Source: Macrolepiota albuminosa
Lineage: Eukaryota > Basidiomycota > Agaricomycetes > Agaricales > Agaricaceae
NCBI GenBank assembly: GCA_027475525.1
Contig: JAMWFC010000009.1
Span: 2,150,187-2,214,186, forward strand
Length of the DNA stretch: 64,000 nt
Reading direction: 5' to 3'
A program made the position numbers and the translations under genes. The notes under the pieces were generated by a model. The model was not told where the DNA came from. It did no database searches and saw only the letters and a list, made by a program, of their open reading frames with translations. Of this stretch, positions 36,167-48,321 are shown piece by piece (within the stretch, counting starts at the first letter, position 1; each line of letters begins with the position of its first letter).

Positions 36167-36194
36167 GGAGGGCAAACTGGAGAGCATTGTAGTT

Positions 36195-38153
36195 CTAGCC
36201 CATCTCATAGGCCTCTTTTTTCAACCAAATAATGAAGGTGGCAAAGTGCTCTTTGGACCTCATCCAGAGATTGAAGAGGTTCTCCTCAGCCTCTGTGACA
36301 GTGTCAAAGATGCTGAATTGGCTGGAGAACTCCTGTATAAAGGCCATCCACTGGGATAGCATGAGGTTGCCAGGGTCAAACCAAAGAAGAGCTGTGTAGT
36401 GATCAAAGGCTAGTCTCTGCAAGTATGATGCAGCAAATACAATGCAAGATCCTTTGAGCTGAAATGTGACAGGTTTGGCCTGAAACATGTTGAGATATTG
36501 TATCAGGAAGGTCTGCTATCTCTGGAGGTTGTGTCCATAGAAGGGCTCAGGCTTCTGGATGTCTAGCCTACCTTCCTTGGCGAGGGTGTCTCTGGTGTTG
36601 TCCTGTGGGTTTGGGTTGTGTGGAGGGGGGGCAGCATTGTAATAATAGTAGTAGTGATTTTTCCCTCTCTGTTGAGGCAGAAAGGTGTCCACAGCAGTGC
36701 CCCATCCTCTGGAGGGGCCTCCATCAGATGGGCCTCCTCTAGGTGTCATTCATAGCCCCTAGATGGCAGTCCAGAGGCCCACTGGAATTGGGGAGTTCTC
36801 CATATGAGAGTGGCAGAGGACTACCAGATCCAAGATTGGGGGTGTGAGAGAGTCAGCCTAGGGGAGGGGAACCTCAAGGAGGGCCCTGCTCTGCAGGGCA
36901 TTGGGGCTGCTAGTTGTAGGGTGGTTGGGAAGGTCTCTGGTCAGGGAAGGCCCAGGGTGGGGCTGGCTCAAAGGGGGGTCAGAATGGGGTGGACCATGCA
37001 GTGGTCAGCAAGGAGGTCACAGATCCATATGGGAGACAGTCACAGGAGAACTCAGAAGCAGGCACAGGTGGTGGGTTGCCAGGAGGAGGTCCAGAGTTTT
37101 GGAGTTCATTAATATAAAAGAGGGTGTCCTCCAAAGTATTATTGTTCTTGGGGGTGGGGTTGTCTCTCAGAAGCAAAGGGTTGCCTTGTGCTGTCTGCAC
37201 CTAGGTGTTGAAGGCACTGGGCACTGAGTAGGCCTGGAGGTGGGCTGAGAGCCTGATGGTGTGAGTAGCAGGTTGCTTGAAGAGACTTCCAGTTGGGTTC
37301 AAAGATTGTACAGTTGCAGAGATGGCATTGAGCTCTTCTTGTTGTTGTTGGTTTGGAGGTGGGGGGTTTCTTTGAGTGCCAGCCCAGGGCTCATCCCTCT
37401 GAATGTGGAAGGAACAGGCCACCAAGGGGTCCTCAAAGTGCCAGAGGTTGGGGCTGGTGTGGATTTTGTTGACAAGGGCCTGTAACTTGTTTCAGAGCAC
37501 CAAGTCCATCTGTAGGGTCCTTTTGATGTTGTTGGGAAGAGTTCCTCTCTAAAACTGATTGTGGAAATGGAGGAGGTGGTTGGCCCATTCTTCTGGAGTG
37601 CCTTAGAGGTTGTGGTTGCTGAGAGTGACCAGGAGGGCATGCATGTGTTGGGCAAATTCTGTGGGGAGGTTTGGAGTGCACATAGCATCTCATTCTATTT
37701 ATCAGTTGTAGTCCTCTGTTTGTTGTCCAGGGGGGAGGACAGCAGTTGTGTCGGTGGAGCTATCATAGGGCAGGGTTAGTTTTAGTAGAGGTTTGGGGGT
37801 TTTAGTAGTCGATGGGGGCTGTTGAGGTTGGGCAGGCTGAGGCCAAGGTGCAAATAGCCCTCTACTGGCAGGAGGCAGAGTGGCCCCCCACAGGGTCTTG
37901 GGAAGTCCTCCAGGAACCATTTTGTAGGAGCTGGAAGTGATAGGGGGGTTGGCATACATCCACCAGTCTGGAGGGTGCAGGAGCTGGCTGGCAGAGGGGC
38001 TGTAGGCTCCACTTGAGTCAGGGGCCCAGAAGCAGAAATCAGGAGTGGGTATAGGGGTTGGGGGGTGCTGTGATTGTATTGTTCCGATATTGGGTAATCA
38101 TAGGTGTCAGTCTGGTAGCCCACAGGATAGTAGATGGGGGTGTATGTAGACAT
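36195..38153 (-). pseudogene. gypsy gag pseudogene
   Basis: The Pro/Tyr-rich N-terminus (MSTYTPIYYPVGYQTDTYDY) begins at 38,153. Later frames hold a capsid-like helical segment: LQRLAFDHYTALLWFDPGN and WMAFIQEFSSQFSIFD (36,490-36,195). Frames shift several times. The C-terminal gag part is missing where the LTR lies. Confidence 0.75.
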
Positions 38154-38185
38154 TGAGAATGGGGCAAGGGGGAGTCTTGATATTA

Positions 38186-39545
38186 TGTCAGATTCTGCTG
38201 ATAACAGGGGCTTCTGATGGCAAGCAGGTCCTTACTAGGTAGACTCAAAGTCTACAGGATATTTGAAGGGGCAAAGGAGCAGAATTTCAGGCTAAGTCCA
38301 AGATACAGCAATGGAGAATGGAGCCAGGTAAGGCAGAGAGACAAGGAGGAAGTGATCAGGAAAGAAACTGAGACCAGAAAATGGAAGAGAAAATTGAAAT
38401 GAGACTTGTGAGAAGGAGAAAATAGATTGGGCAAGTAATATGAGAGAGACAGATGAGTATAGAGGCAAAGGTTTTAACAATATCAAGACTGACATTGATA
38501 ATGCCAACTGTGGTTGGGTGTGCTGGATGTATATGCAGTACAACACTGTCTCCAGCACCTGGCATGCATAGTTGTGAGGAGTCCTGACAGAGTCCCAGTG
38601 TGCTTGAGCAAATGTGATAGAATGACATGCTAGATGATAGGACCTTGGGTGCTACCTAACAAACCGTAGGTGTTGTAGCTTAAGCAAAGATATAGAGATG
38701 AAGATGGATAGCACAGTGTAATGTGCCTGTAAGTGGCACTGTAAATGACAAAGACAAGATAGATGAGGCTAGCACCCAACTTAGTGACAAAATTAGGTCA
38801 AGCTAGTGCAATTTGAATGCTAAGTGTAACTGAGTGCTCGAAAGGTTATGATTTGTTGTTATGTACATGTGAAGTAGCTATCTTATACTATGTGCTACTG
38901 TATTTTCCAAGATAAGTCCATTTGTGGTGCTACCACTTAGTGCCTCTCCTTGTGGTTCCCTCTAACAGTGACCTGTCAATAATGACCAACAGTGTTATAA
39001 CCCACAGCAACCAACGGCGACTCTAAATTGACTTAGAAGTATACAAGTCTGCTCACTTTTAATATAATTCTGATTGGCCAGGCCACTCCAGGGTATGGTC
39101 AGAAAATCCTCAACAGATGCTGTGAGCACTAATGTCAGCGCTACACATTGTATCAATTCCTGATAGGTCCAAATGTTGGGTTTGAGTATATCCTGTGCCA
39201 TTGTTATTGATCATTGATTTTTTTAGACTTCTGATTGAGGTGCCTCATCAAATGACAGCACCTAATGCTAACCCCTTCTGGAAGTGATTGTAGTTTGGTC
39301 AGAGTTACCTCCTTGCCATCATACTAGCACTATGGGTCCTAGGCCTCCTAATTCCTTGAAGTCAACAGATAGTGTGTGCTGAAGGACTGGAAAATGTTGG
39401 ATGGGGCTGATAAGTAAGGCTTGCAATGGGGTGCCAAAGTTAGAGATATCCTGAGTCCTAAAAGATCACTTGAGTCTTCAGTCTGTTGAATGTCGGTAAG
39501 CCCATAATGTCCCTTGATGTGCTCAGCCTGAGTAGAAGCCTATCA
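38186..39545 (-). mobile_element. gypsy 5' LTR, about 1.36 kb
   Basis: In plus orientation it starts TGTCAGATTCTGCTG and ends GAAGCCTATCA; on the minus strand this is TGATAG...CTGACA, with TG/CA ends. The minus-strand sequence right after CTGACA, TAATATCAAGACTCCCC, occupies the primer-binding position. It shares its right part with 30,750-31,734 and 22,450-23,064. Confidence 0.72.
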
Positions 39546-40259
39546 ATGTGATGAGCTACTGGCTACAAGTTAACTACCTGTGTTGGGTAAGCTCTAGGTT
39601 GACTGGGTAAGGTCCAGGGCTGCATCTCATGTGGCTAGTCCTGTGCAGTGTGAGTCCTGTGTGGCATATAGTCTGGGTACAGGTGTGGCACCTTCCAAGC
39701 TGATTGGGGGTGGTGTCAGGTGCCAGCAATAATCAGTGGTTGAACAATGGGGCAGGGCATTGGATGCCAGCAATGATCAGGGGTTGGATGGTAGAGCAGA
39801 GTGCCAGGATGCCAAGTGGCCCTAGCACATGGGAGGGCTGGTGCTGGTCAGGTGTCTAGAGTGTGCCCTGGGGATCCTAGGGTTGGGTGAGGACAAGCCT
39901 GAGGTGCTGGTCATGACAACAAAGCAGAATAAAATAAAGAAAATAAGAGTTGTGATACTGTGAATGACAGGAAAGTAATGAGAAGCCATCGCACTGGAAT
40001 GCACTCAATGCAGCCTCAACTATTCTGAAGTATGTATCTGATATGGACCAGCCATATGCATGTCAGTTGGAAGGTATTCTTGCTAGCTTTGAGCATCAAA
40101 CATGCTTTGATGAATTTCAATCCCTTTGACCTACTATTCTTAATAATTATTTTCACAGAAAATCTTAGTATACATTTACATAGCCTTAAATGATGTATAC
40201 AATCTAAAATAATGATGAAACAGGCTTTTGGAGACCTCCATAACAACCCCTCTCATACC
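39546..40259. other. repeat-like DNA between the gypsy LTR and the pogo end
   Basis: GGTCAGGTG/TGCCAGCAATGATCAGGGGTTGG phrases recur here and resemble 11,170-11,560. The stretch is CpG-poor. No gene is supported. Confidence 0.35.
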
Positions 40260-40331
40260 CGATAACCTCTTATAACCGATAACTTTTGGCTTCCACGGAG
40301 GGGCCATCGGTTATAAGAGGTTTGACTGTAC
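40260..40331 (-). mobile_element. pogo-type (Tc1/mariner) terminal sequence, single end
   Basis: Read on the minus strand it begins TACAGTCAAACCTCTTATAA, the typical form of pogo/Tigger/Fot-type termini, with TA as the target. A perfect 15-bp inverted repeat CCTCTTATAACCGAT (40,266-40,280) / ATCGGTTATAAGAGG (40,306-40,320) follows. No second terminus or transposase was found nearby. It marks the border between repeat DNA and the gene region. Confidence 0.55.
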
Positions 40332-40558
40332 ATTGATATATTTCAGATACGACATTTTAGTCTGACCCAGGAGCTTCTTCTACCCTGCATCGACGAGAGG
40401 TGGATGGAAAATTCAGAGAATGGCATCTTGCGCACGGATTGGAGGAAGCAACCAGAAAGGTGAACTCGTGACGAGCGAATATGCGACCACGTGACAAGAT
40501 CAACCAAGGATCGCGTTTTTGTTTTGACACCTCAACTTGTTTACTTATACCGCCACCC

Positions 40559-43500
40559 ATGTCGTCTTCATCACCGTCCGCCCAAATCGGACGCTACGGC
40601 ACTATATCTCTCATGAAGCGTCAAGACCCTAGCATCCCTCTCACCGCGTTTGGAATTGACACGCCAGAACTCACATTTGGACGCGATCCCAGCTGTGCGG
40701 TTCGCCTATATTACGCAGAAATTGCGGTTGTACATTCTAGAATTGTGTTCGATGAGGATAGGAAGGCGTTCATGTGTGTCCTTGGGGAGAGTGGCGTTAC
40801 GATTGATGGGTGTTTTGTGAAGGGAGGAGGAGAGATGGTACCATTAATGAATGGGTCTGAGTTTGAGATACGGGGGAAGAGGTTTCGCTTCTCATATCCC
40901 CCCAAGGAAATACGGACTGCGTTGTATGCTTCGCCAATTCGTAAGTACTGTCTTATGCCAAACCTCTGGAATATAATATATTATTGATAAACCACAGCCA
41001 CACGTGCTCCGCGTCTCTCGCTGATAACTAGTACACACGTATTCTCGCCTCGTCCATCTCCTGATCCACGGGAAAACCTCCGCATCCTTAAAAGTCCGCT
41101 TAAAAACACGTTCAAGACACTAAAGCGAGGCACAACGCCCCTTCGTACTCTCTTCGCCAATGCATCGTCAAAATACGAGTATAATTCACCTGTGAAAACT
41201 AGCTTTGCCCCGCCGCCTGCTGACGAGGACGAGGAGGAAGACAACATCGTACTCGTAGACGGGAACCATCCCCGCGTTGTTGAGGACGAAAAAGATCTCG
41301 TCATCCTCGAGGATATTGATCGGCCTGTAGCACCCTTTATCAGCTCTGAACAGAAAGTGTTCCTACACGCACCACAACCTCAAAAATCCCAGCAGGAACC
41401 TCCCAAAACACCCGTACGCCGGCGTTCACAAAGTCTGCATCGTGCAGTGCTCATAAGGAGTGCGCAAAGAGCCGTGATGAAGGCCGAGAGGGATGAGAGG
41501 GAAAGGGAGGAAGAAGAGATGGAGGAAATGGAAGTTTTGGATGTTGTTGCGGGTCTGGACGGGGGGAATAACGGTGAGGAGAAAGAGAGCGATGACATGT
41601 CACTCGAACAAGAGCTCGAACAAGGAGAGGCTATGGATGTTGATATGGATTTTGATATGGAGGAGCCGCTCGCTGGTAGTAGCGACGACGAACAACAGGA
41701 TTATCAGAAGCGGGCACCGAAGCAAAAGCTAACGTGGCGCAAGAGTTTTGAACGACTTTGGCCCTTCCGGAGTTCAAGTCCGGTCAAGGACGAGGAGGAT
41801 CACTCTGACGACGAGGAAGAGAACGAGAACGAGAACGAGGTATGTTTCCCGCAGGCGTGTTTACCAAGTATATTTAGTCACGTTACTCTAGGCGCCTATG
41901 CATGCACGTACCTCTTCCTCCCCGACCAACGCTGATGATGAAGATGAGAACGAGGATCCTGCTCCTCTGTTTCCACCACTCCAAACCCCGCTCCGCCCCA
42001 AACTCCAGCACGGAAGCAGGGCTTTGGGGCCTTTCATGACTCCACAACCCCGAATCGGTGCGTCACTGTCGGATCCCACCATCCAACGCACACAAGTACA
42101 AGACGGGGTAGGAGGAGTAGGACAGGGGCGGTTGTCGTTGGGTGGAGGAGAGGCACGAAGGGTCGTGGCAGAGTCTCAGGTATGGAGAGTTAAGGATATT
42201 GTTGTCCCGCCTCCTTCGCTTGCTGTTGGAGGTGCATGTGGAGTAAAGTCCGCGTTCGCTTCGCCTGTGAGACCGGGAGTTTTTGGCAGTCCGAGGAAGG
42301 TCATTGATGACGATGAACGCAAGGTTTGTGCCGTGTTTGTTTCCTTTCCTTTTTTCCTTTCTTTCTTTGCTTTCTCCCCTTTCTATTCTGCTCTCTGTTT
42401 TCATTCCGTTGTAGATGTCCAAAAAGAGGCTATCTCAGATGCTAATCCACCCCAACTTTAGGCAATCCAAGAGCGCCGCCGCAGCGCTTTACGCGAACCA
42501 AGCGGGCTTGGGTTTGTACCTGGTCTCTCTCCTGTGAAAATTAAAAATGGTGCTCGTGACTTTTCCGGAGGTGCCGGTTCGTATTCTGGTATAGCCGCTT
42601 GGCCGATATCCCCCATGAAATCCTCCACACAACCGACGTCATCAAACATACTATCTGAGGAGAAGGAGGAGGAAGAAGATACGAGGCGGTTATTGGATAG
42701 GATGAGGGAGACGGTGGAGGGAATGAAGAGAAGGCGGAGTGAGATACCTCCTCCACAAGTCCCCATGACGCCGAGAAGGGAGACAGAGACGGAGATTAGG
42801 GGAGGGAGGAGCCCGGTGAAGAAAGGGGAGGTTTTTACACTTCTTAGAAAGGAGCTGATGGAGGGACACGGTGAGGAGGTGGAGGAGAGGGAGATGAAGG
42901 AACTAGAAATTGAGGAGGTAAGTTGGGACATCGCATGTTGGAATTTTTGCTTATTCAAGAGATCTGGGATAGATAACGAGCCCGAAAGAGGAAAACGAAG
43001 AGAAATCTGGATTGACGGCGCCTGATTCTATTCGGGAAGTGAAGGACGGGTGCAGATATGTTCTTATGCCGATAAATAAGGATGAAGAACCCCTGCGGGA
43101 GGTATGTTCTATGCTCCTTCTGATGTTAGCATGTATTTATGCGAAGGATAGAAACCGCGTTCGATATCGAAAGCGAAATTGCCTGCATTAACTACTCATC
43201 AAGAAGAAGAGCAGTGCGTGGCTACGGTACATAAGCGTGGGGTATGTTTTTCGTTGATTTGGATGTAGCGATGATGTTTAAACTAAACATTGGCGTAGAA
43301 ATCGCGCTCAAAGTCGAAGGCCAGGTCGCCGACTCCCGCTTGTGTTCAGGAAGCAGAGGCTGTATCTCCGCAACCCGTGCGTGTAAGTATGCTGTTGACT
43401 TCTCTGGATGTGATAGTGCGTTTTGCTAATGATTTAGATTTAATGTAGAAGCCGCGTTCGAAGTCTAAAGCTAAGGCCCCTGCGCCTGCTCGCGTTCAAG

Positions 43501-44526
43501 AGGATAAGGGAGATGTCGTGGTTGTGGAGGAAAGCCATTCAGGGACTGATGAGCACATCGAACGAGCAGAAGAAGCTATCATTGCCGAGCCAGAGGAACG
43601 TGAGCCTGTTCAAGCTGTACGTCCCTTCACTCCCTGCTCGTTTGTAGAATTTGTACAATCTAATGTGTATAAACCAGGAGAAGCAAACATTGAGACCGCG
43701 TTCGAGGTCAAAGACAATGCTAGCGTCGAATGGGCAGACGATATCTGAGACCAAGGAATTAGTTCAAGAGACAAAGGTGCGAGGTAGGAAAGTCACAACT
43801 ACCGCTGTTTCCGAGGAAGCCCCGCAGCCTGAGGAGGCTCCTAAGAAGCGCGGGCGCAAGGCGGCTACGACCCCCGCCGCTCCCACGAGCTCGGGTCAAG
43901 ATGAGCCCGCGCCAACAAGAAGGGGGCGCAAACCAACGGCCGACCCTGAACATAAGGAAGCCCCGAAGAGAGGGAGGAAGCTGGGCGTTACGACTGCTGC
44001 TACAGCCCTAAGTAAGGAGACTCCTGCGTCAATTCCTATGCCCGTCGTGGAAAATGAGGAGCCTGTGAAGAGAGGGCGTACTCCCCGAGCTGGTTCAGTC
44101 GTTCCGACCTCGAAGCCTACTCCAAAGACCGTGGGAACGGTCAACGGAGATGATAGGAAGAAGGTTACAGTGAAAGGACGTAAGAGGGCGGGCACGATCA
44201 GGAAGGAAGATAACGCGGAGAGTGGGAGCGGGGAGAGTATGAACGCTTCCATGACTACCACCACGACAATCGCAAATGGGATGGGCTCGAAGGCTCGAAC
44301 GCCTGCTGTTGGCACACGGACAAGGAGGACGCCCGCCAGTGCACCGGCTTTACCAGTGCAGGATGTTAACAAAGAGAACGAGAATGACGAGGAAGGTGAG
44401 AAGGTGAGAATATCGAGGAAGGGTAGGGGTAAAAAGGAGGATGATGAAATTGTGATAGAGGCAGGGGCGAAGGAGGTAGTGAAGGCTATTGTTCGGAGAA
44501 CTACGAGGACGAGGACGAGGACTTAA
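40559..44526 (+). CDS. FHA-domain protein with repeated basic exons and AT-hook-like motifs
   Basis: The nine-exon model is 1,143 residues. Exons: 40,559-40,940; 40,998-41,839; 41,892-42,323; 42,462-42,917; 42,973-43,101; 43,152-43,241; 43,299-43,382; 43,449-43,616; 43,678-44,526. All phases agree. An N-terminal FHA-like phosphopeptide-binding domain spans about residues 35-115 (FGRDPSC with R42, VVHSR with H59), although the usual late Asn is not obvious. Acidic and coiled stretches follow, then SPVK-type sites. Exons 6-9 start with or contain [K/R]xRSxSK modules. The last exon has several RGRK/RGRT AT-hook-like motifs (KKRGRK, TRRGRK, PKRGRK, VKRGRT). A nuclear chromatin role, broadly like Ki-67 or other FHA chromosomal proteins, is an inference. 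An in-frame ATG at 40,481 is less likely as the start because the FHA part follows 40,559 directly. Confidence 0.82.
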
Positions 44527-45520
44527 GATTGGACTGATTACGGTGTTGGTGACGTTTTGATATTAGCGTCCTTTGCAGGACATGGACGGAATGAGCAAGG
44601 GATGCATTTTGATGCGTGACATGGTATGATCCTTAAAAAACCAATCGTCAAAGACTGAGGGGAAGGAGGAATTTTAATTGTTTGACTGGCAGACTGGCTA
44701 TAAACTAGCAGCTCTTTTCTCAAAATTGGACCTCTTTTTATGCATGTTGGCATTTATTATCATAGAAGATAGCAGTAACTACTTCTGCATTGTGCTATAC
44801 CTCTCAGATCCCACCATTTTCCCTATTTGACTACAGTAACACTTGCTGGTTCAAGCGCTGTTGGAGCCAGCATTTTAGCCACTCCATCTCTTCCCACACA
44901 TCCACATTTGCTTAGACCTCTCGGAACGTTATTTTCTCTTGCCCTCTTGTCCAGCATCATTTTATCCAACATCTTATCTTACTACCACTTCTGGATGCAA
45001 GGCCTTCCAGCAACTTTTCTTCTGATATCTAAATTGGAACTATGGAGAACAGTGGCATAAGAGGAGTGTCAGTGTATCACAGATTTGGGACACCAAAAAG
45101 AGTGGCTAAAATTCATGATCATTAGATAGTATGTTACACTATGCTGGCTGTGTCACCAGTGTCAGTCTGAGTGATACTGATAGACAAATTTGGAGGAGTT
45201 ATGACGTTAGGGATGGGCTGGAGTTTGTGAAGGACTTATCAGTGTGTTTTATCTCAACACAGGAACACCTTACTTACATAATTACTCTCACTATTAATTG
45301 CACTTCGCATTATTTCTCTACTAACTATTCTATCTAGCTCTGGTAGAGATGGAATGCAGTTGCTTTTATAGAGGTAGATAGCTGTTGATATACCATGCAA
45401 CATAAGCACCAAGTGCTCCATGCATGATAATAAATATAACAAAAAGGCTGGATCAATGGATAGGGCTAGAGAAAGAGCATTGGAAGAAATCACTGTATCA
45501 CAAGAAAGAGGGGCTTTTGT
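44527..45520. other. CpG-poor insertion-like stretch between genes
   Basis: After a short CpG-containing 3' flank of the FHA gene, CpG almost disappears from about 44,650 and returns abruptly at about 45,525. No ORF with a motif and no obvious terminal repeat was seen. It is likely an old transposon fragment about 0.9 kb long. Confidence 0.4.
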
Positions 45521-45835
45521 TAATAACCCGGACGTGATCTTGGCCGAATTAGCGGGCCGAAGATGCCGGATATTCGCAATGCATGGATTCTCAAGCCTGC
45601 TGCTCCAAAACTTCGCCTTTCAAAGGTTTCTGTTCGATTCTTATGCCTGTTATGGATTGGAGTACCCAAGACTTAGTTGTCCGCGTACCTTTGTCCATTT
45701 TGAGAACTTTGAAGCTCTCTTTGTGGTTGATCGATAATAGAACTGTTCATCTGATCAAAGAATACGTTATCCCTGAGCATCTCGACCAGCAGTGCACTTT
45801 GTTCGCTTCAGTAACCACTCCATCCATAGCTCTCC

Positions 45836-47389
45836 ATGTACGCTCGACCTCCCAGCCGTGTGGCTTCACGCGCAGCTTCGCCGATCCCTCCGGCAGTGCT
45901 TGCCGATACGCTTGTGTTTTCTAAGTCTTCTTCAAGCCCGGATTTCGAGATCGAACGGGTTCCCAAGACATTCAACAGAAGGCCAATATCATATTCCTTC
46001 CCAGGTTATGAAAACCGTCCAGAATTGGGTGACTACGTATTTCAACTTCTTCAGGCGACAAACGCTCCGTTTACCGTCTCCGGACGTGTGAAATTAGAGT
46101 CTCAACAGTTAATACTCTTTTTCCGTGCCAAGGTTTGTGATTTTAGCCATGACGCGATAATCTACTACCGATTACACTTGTTTTCCAGAATGGAATCACG
46201 CATTCGCTGGACTTCCCTGTGGACGTTTACTATAGCATGCCTCCTCCTCTCGAAGTTCTCATGGCAACTTCCAGACAAAATCAAACTGCCGAGTTTATCA
46301 CTTATCCTAACCGACCATCTCTTGTCTACCCTTCTGACCTTCCTCTCAATTTTTCCCTTGACTTGGCCAACCATCCTATACTCGATGCCGTGCGCAACAC
46401 CCTTTTCCCCAATCTGCCACATGGCAACTACCTGTCAACAATCAAGGATAAGTTGGAGATAGTGGATGCTGGTAGTCGCCTGGATATTCAGCCGCATTCA
46501 CTGAGGCAGGATGGTCGCACAGCCACCATCATCGTCACACTCCCTTCGCGATTCGAAGGCGGAGCTCTCATCGTTCACAATTCTCAAGGGATGCAAGAAA
46601 AGTACATCGGAAGGGGCGGAAAGGTCGATGAGATCGAGTGGACGGCTTTCCTCCCAGACTGCGAATATGAAGTCGAACCAGTTCAGAGGGGTATCCGCAT
46701 CTCGATCTCCTATGGTGTGTTTGTCCGAAGCTTCGGACCAAGTGGATTAGACCCTCTAATCCGCCCCAGCGACGAGTACCTAGATCGCTTAGGCTCCATT
46801 CTGAATCTTTCTCGGGGCCGTAAGATTGCCTTCCATCTCGAGTTCGACTATTCCATCAATCCCGCCGAATCGCTCGCGGAGTCGGTTGTTCCTCTTGTAA
46901 GCTTTACTTGCCTCTCTTGATGATCTTGTTCCTACGCGTGACTGACGGTGCCTTCTTCGTCAGCTGAGAGGCGGCGATTCCCTTCTCTATCATGCGATTA
47001 AGCTCTACAAGCTATCCCCTGAACTCCACTGGACAGCAGGAGGATACGTCTGGCCGATTGATCGATCAGTGGACTTTATCGGTCAGGATATTGCAGAGGA
47101 TCATCCTCTGTGGGGTTACCTTTCTCCTGGCAGGGCGCCAGAGGTTCCACCCGTGCGAGGTCCCTTTAGAACTACCCACGTTGCTGGTGCTGCGACGCAA
47201 GAAGCAGAGAATTTGCGCGTGAGAGTGGAAGATAACGGTGCCATTTCACTTGAGGACGCTAAAATCACTGTACTCACAGGCTGGGATTCGGAGATGACGG
47301 TTGTAGGCAAAGAACGTGTCTACTTAGTGTCAAACGGAGAACTCGGAAAACTAATCGTAAATATTCTTCTAGTCGTTTTCGTGCCATGA
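45836..47389 (+). CDS. prolyl 4-hydroxylase-fold (2OG-Fe(II) oxygenase-like) protein, probably inactive
   Basis: Three exons (45,836-46,132; 46,189-46,896; 46,964-47,389) give 476 residues in phase. The core QPHSLRQDGRTATIIVTLPS, RFEGGALIVHNS, WTAFLPDCEYEVEPV and RGIRISISYG has the layout of fungal P4Hc-like proteins. In active enzymes the iron ligands are HxD and a distal His. Here H202 is kept, but the Asp position is L204 and the distal His of the usual DCEHEV is Y259. R269, the likely 2-oxoglutarate contact, remains. The protein therefore probably keeps the fold without normal catalysis. The N-terminus is Ser/Pro-rich. A possible additional intron near 47,359 would change the last residues. 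Confidence 0.72.
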
Positions 47390-48321
47390 TGCAGTATGTT
47401 TCTATTTTGCTTCGAATAGTCTTTTCATGAACGTAAATGGTATTTGAAAGAGAAATGTTGATGACGCTTGTCATGCCTGAGTCAGAAAACATGTAACCAG
47501 TGACCTGCGGCAGTAGCGAGAGAGCACAGTAATGATCCAAAGCTGGAAAATCTGCCCACTACAGTGTATCTATTAATCAGCTGAACGTAGGAATCAATAC
47601 GAATCAAGGGAACTGAAATGAAGGGAACATTATACAGACCTTTATGCACCAAGAATCTTCATTATGATGTTAGAAGAGATCAGAAACACTGTCAAGGATA
47701 TCAAAGTTACCCGATGATAATTCAACGGACAATTCGAATTTTGACTGGTAAGTACCAACTTCGGAGCGACACTTATGGGCTCCCACGCATGCGTCAGAGA
47801 TTGTTTGTTTGTTTTTTTGTTTTTTTGGTGGTGTCTCGGTGGCATATGCGTCAGAGATTGTATCCAGAAATGCTATATGCAAAAGAAGACGAAGTTAACA
47901 GCAGAACGTGGAAGCAGAAACGATCGATAAGCTTCACGCAACAGAAGAAACGAATAAGATAGAAGTTACTTGGCTATTGATGCTGCGGCTGCTGTTGGCG
48001 GAAGATATTCAAATGTCCAATCCAGTCCCAACCGTGCATTTACCACCTAGATGGCTTTTCTAAGAGAAGAATTTAGACACAGCAACTTGTCACAATGGAC
48101 TGCTGGAGTCTGCCGACCTGAACTACGCACCCAGAAGTACATTAATTTTTTCAATGTTTTTGAGCGGTTGCAGCTTGGCCATCTACATAACCGCAAGCCC
48201 ACGTGGAGTTAGAACGATGGACGGTCCTTAGCCGGCTTCTTCGGCGCCCTTGACGCCCTCATGACCAAATTTTCAAGTTACGGCTTTAGTAACATGACCA
48301 GATTACAGAACTCGATTTACT
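47390..48321. other. intergenic region
   Basis: It has normal CpG and no coding potential I trust. A T-rich stretch at 47,805-47,830 (TTTGTTTGTTTTTTTG) and a repeated GCGTCAGAGATTGT phrase (47,790 and 47,850) are present. It should contain the terminator of the upstream gene and the promoter of the transporter. Confidence 0.5.

Larger units (their letters stand above)
31735..38185 (-). mobile_element. Ty3/gypsy chromovirus, internal region, degraded
   Basis: Reading right to left: a leader beginning just inside the LTR end CTGACA; a Pro-rich N-terminal gag part (38,153-37,299); capsid-like gag (36,749-36,195); a solo LTR (35,600-36,166); protease, RT, RNase H, integrase and a chromodomain. 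Stops and frame shifts occur throughout, and CpG is nearly absent. The polypurine tract lies at 31,735-31,743. Placement of the chromodomain after the integrase marks it as a chromovirus. Confidence 0.88.

Noticed and set aside
43896..44372. 158-codon minus-strand ORF
   Set aside because: It is the shadow of the last exon of the FHA gene, whose plus-strand frame has AT-hook-like motifs and agrees with the exon chain.
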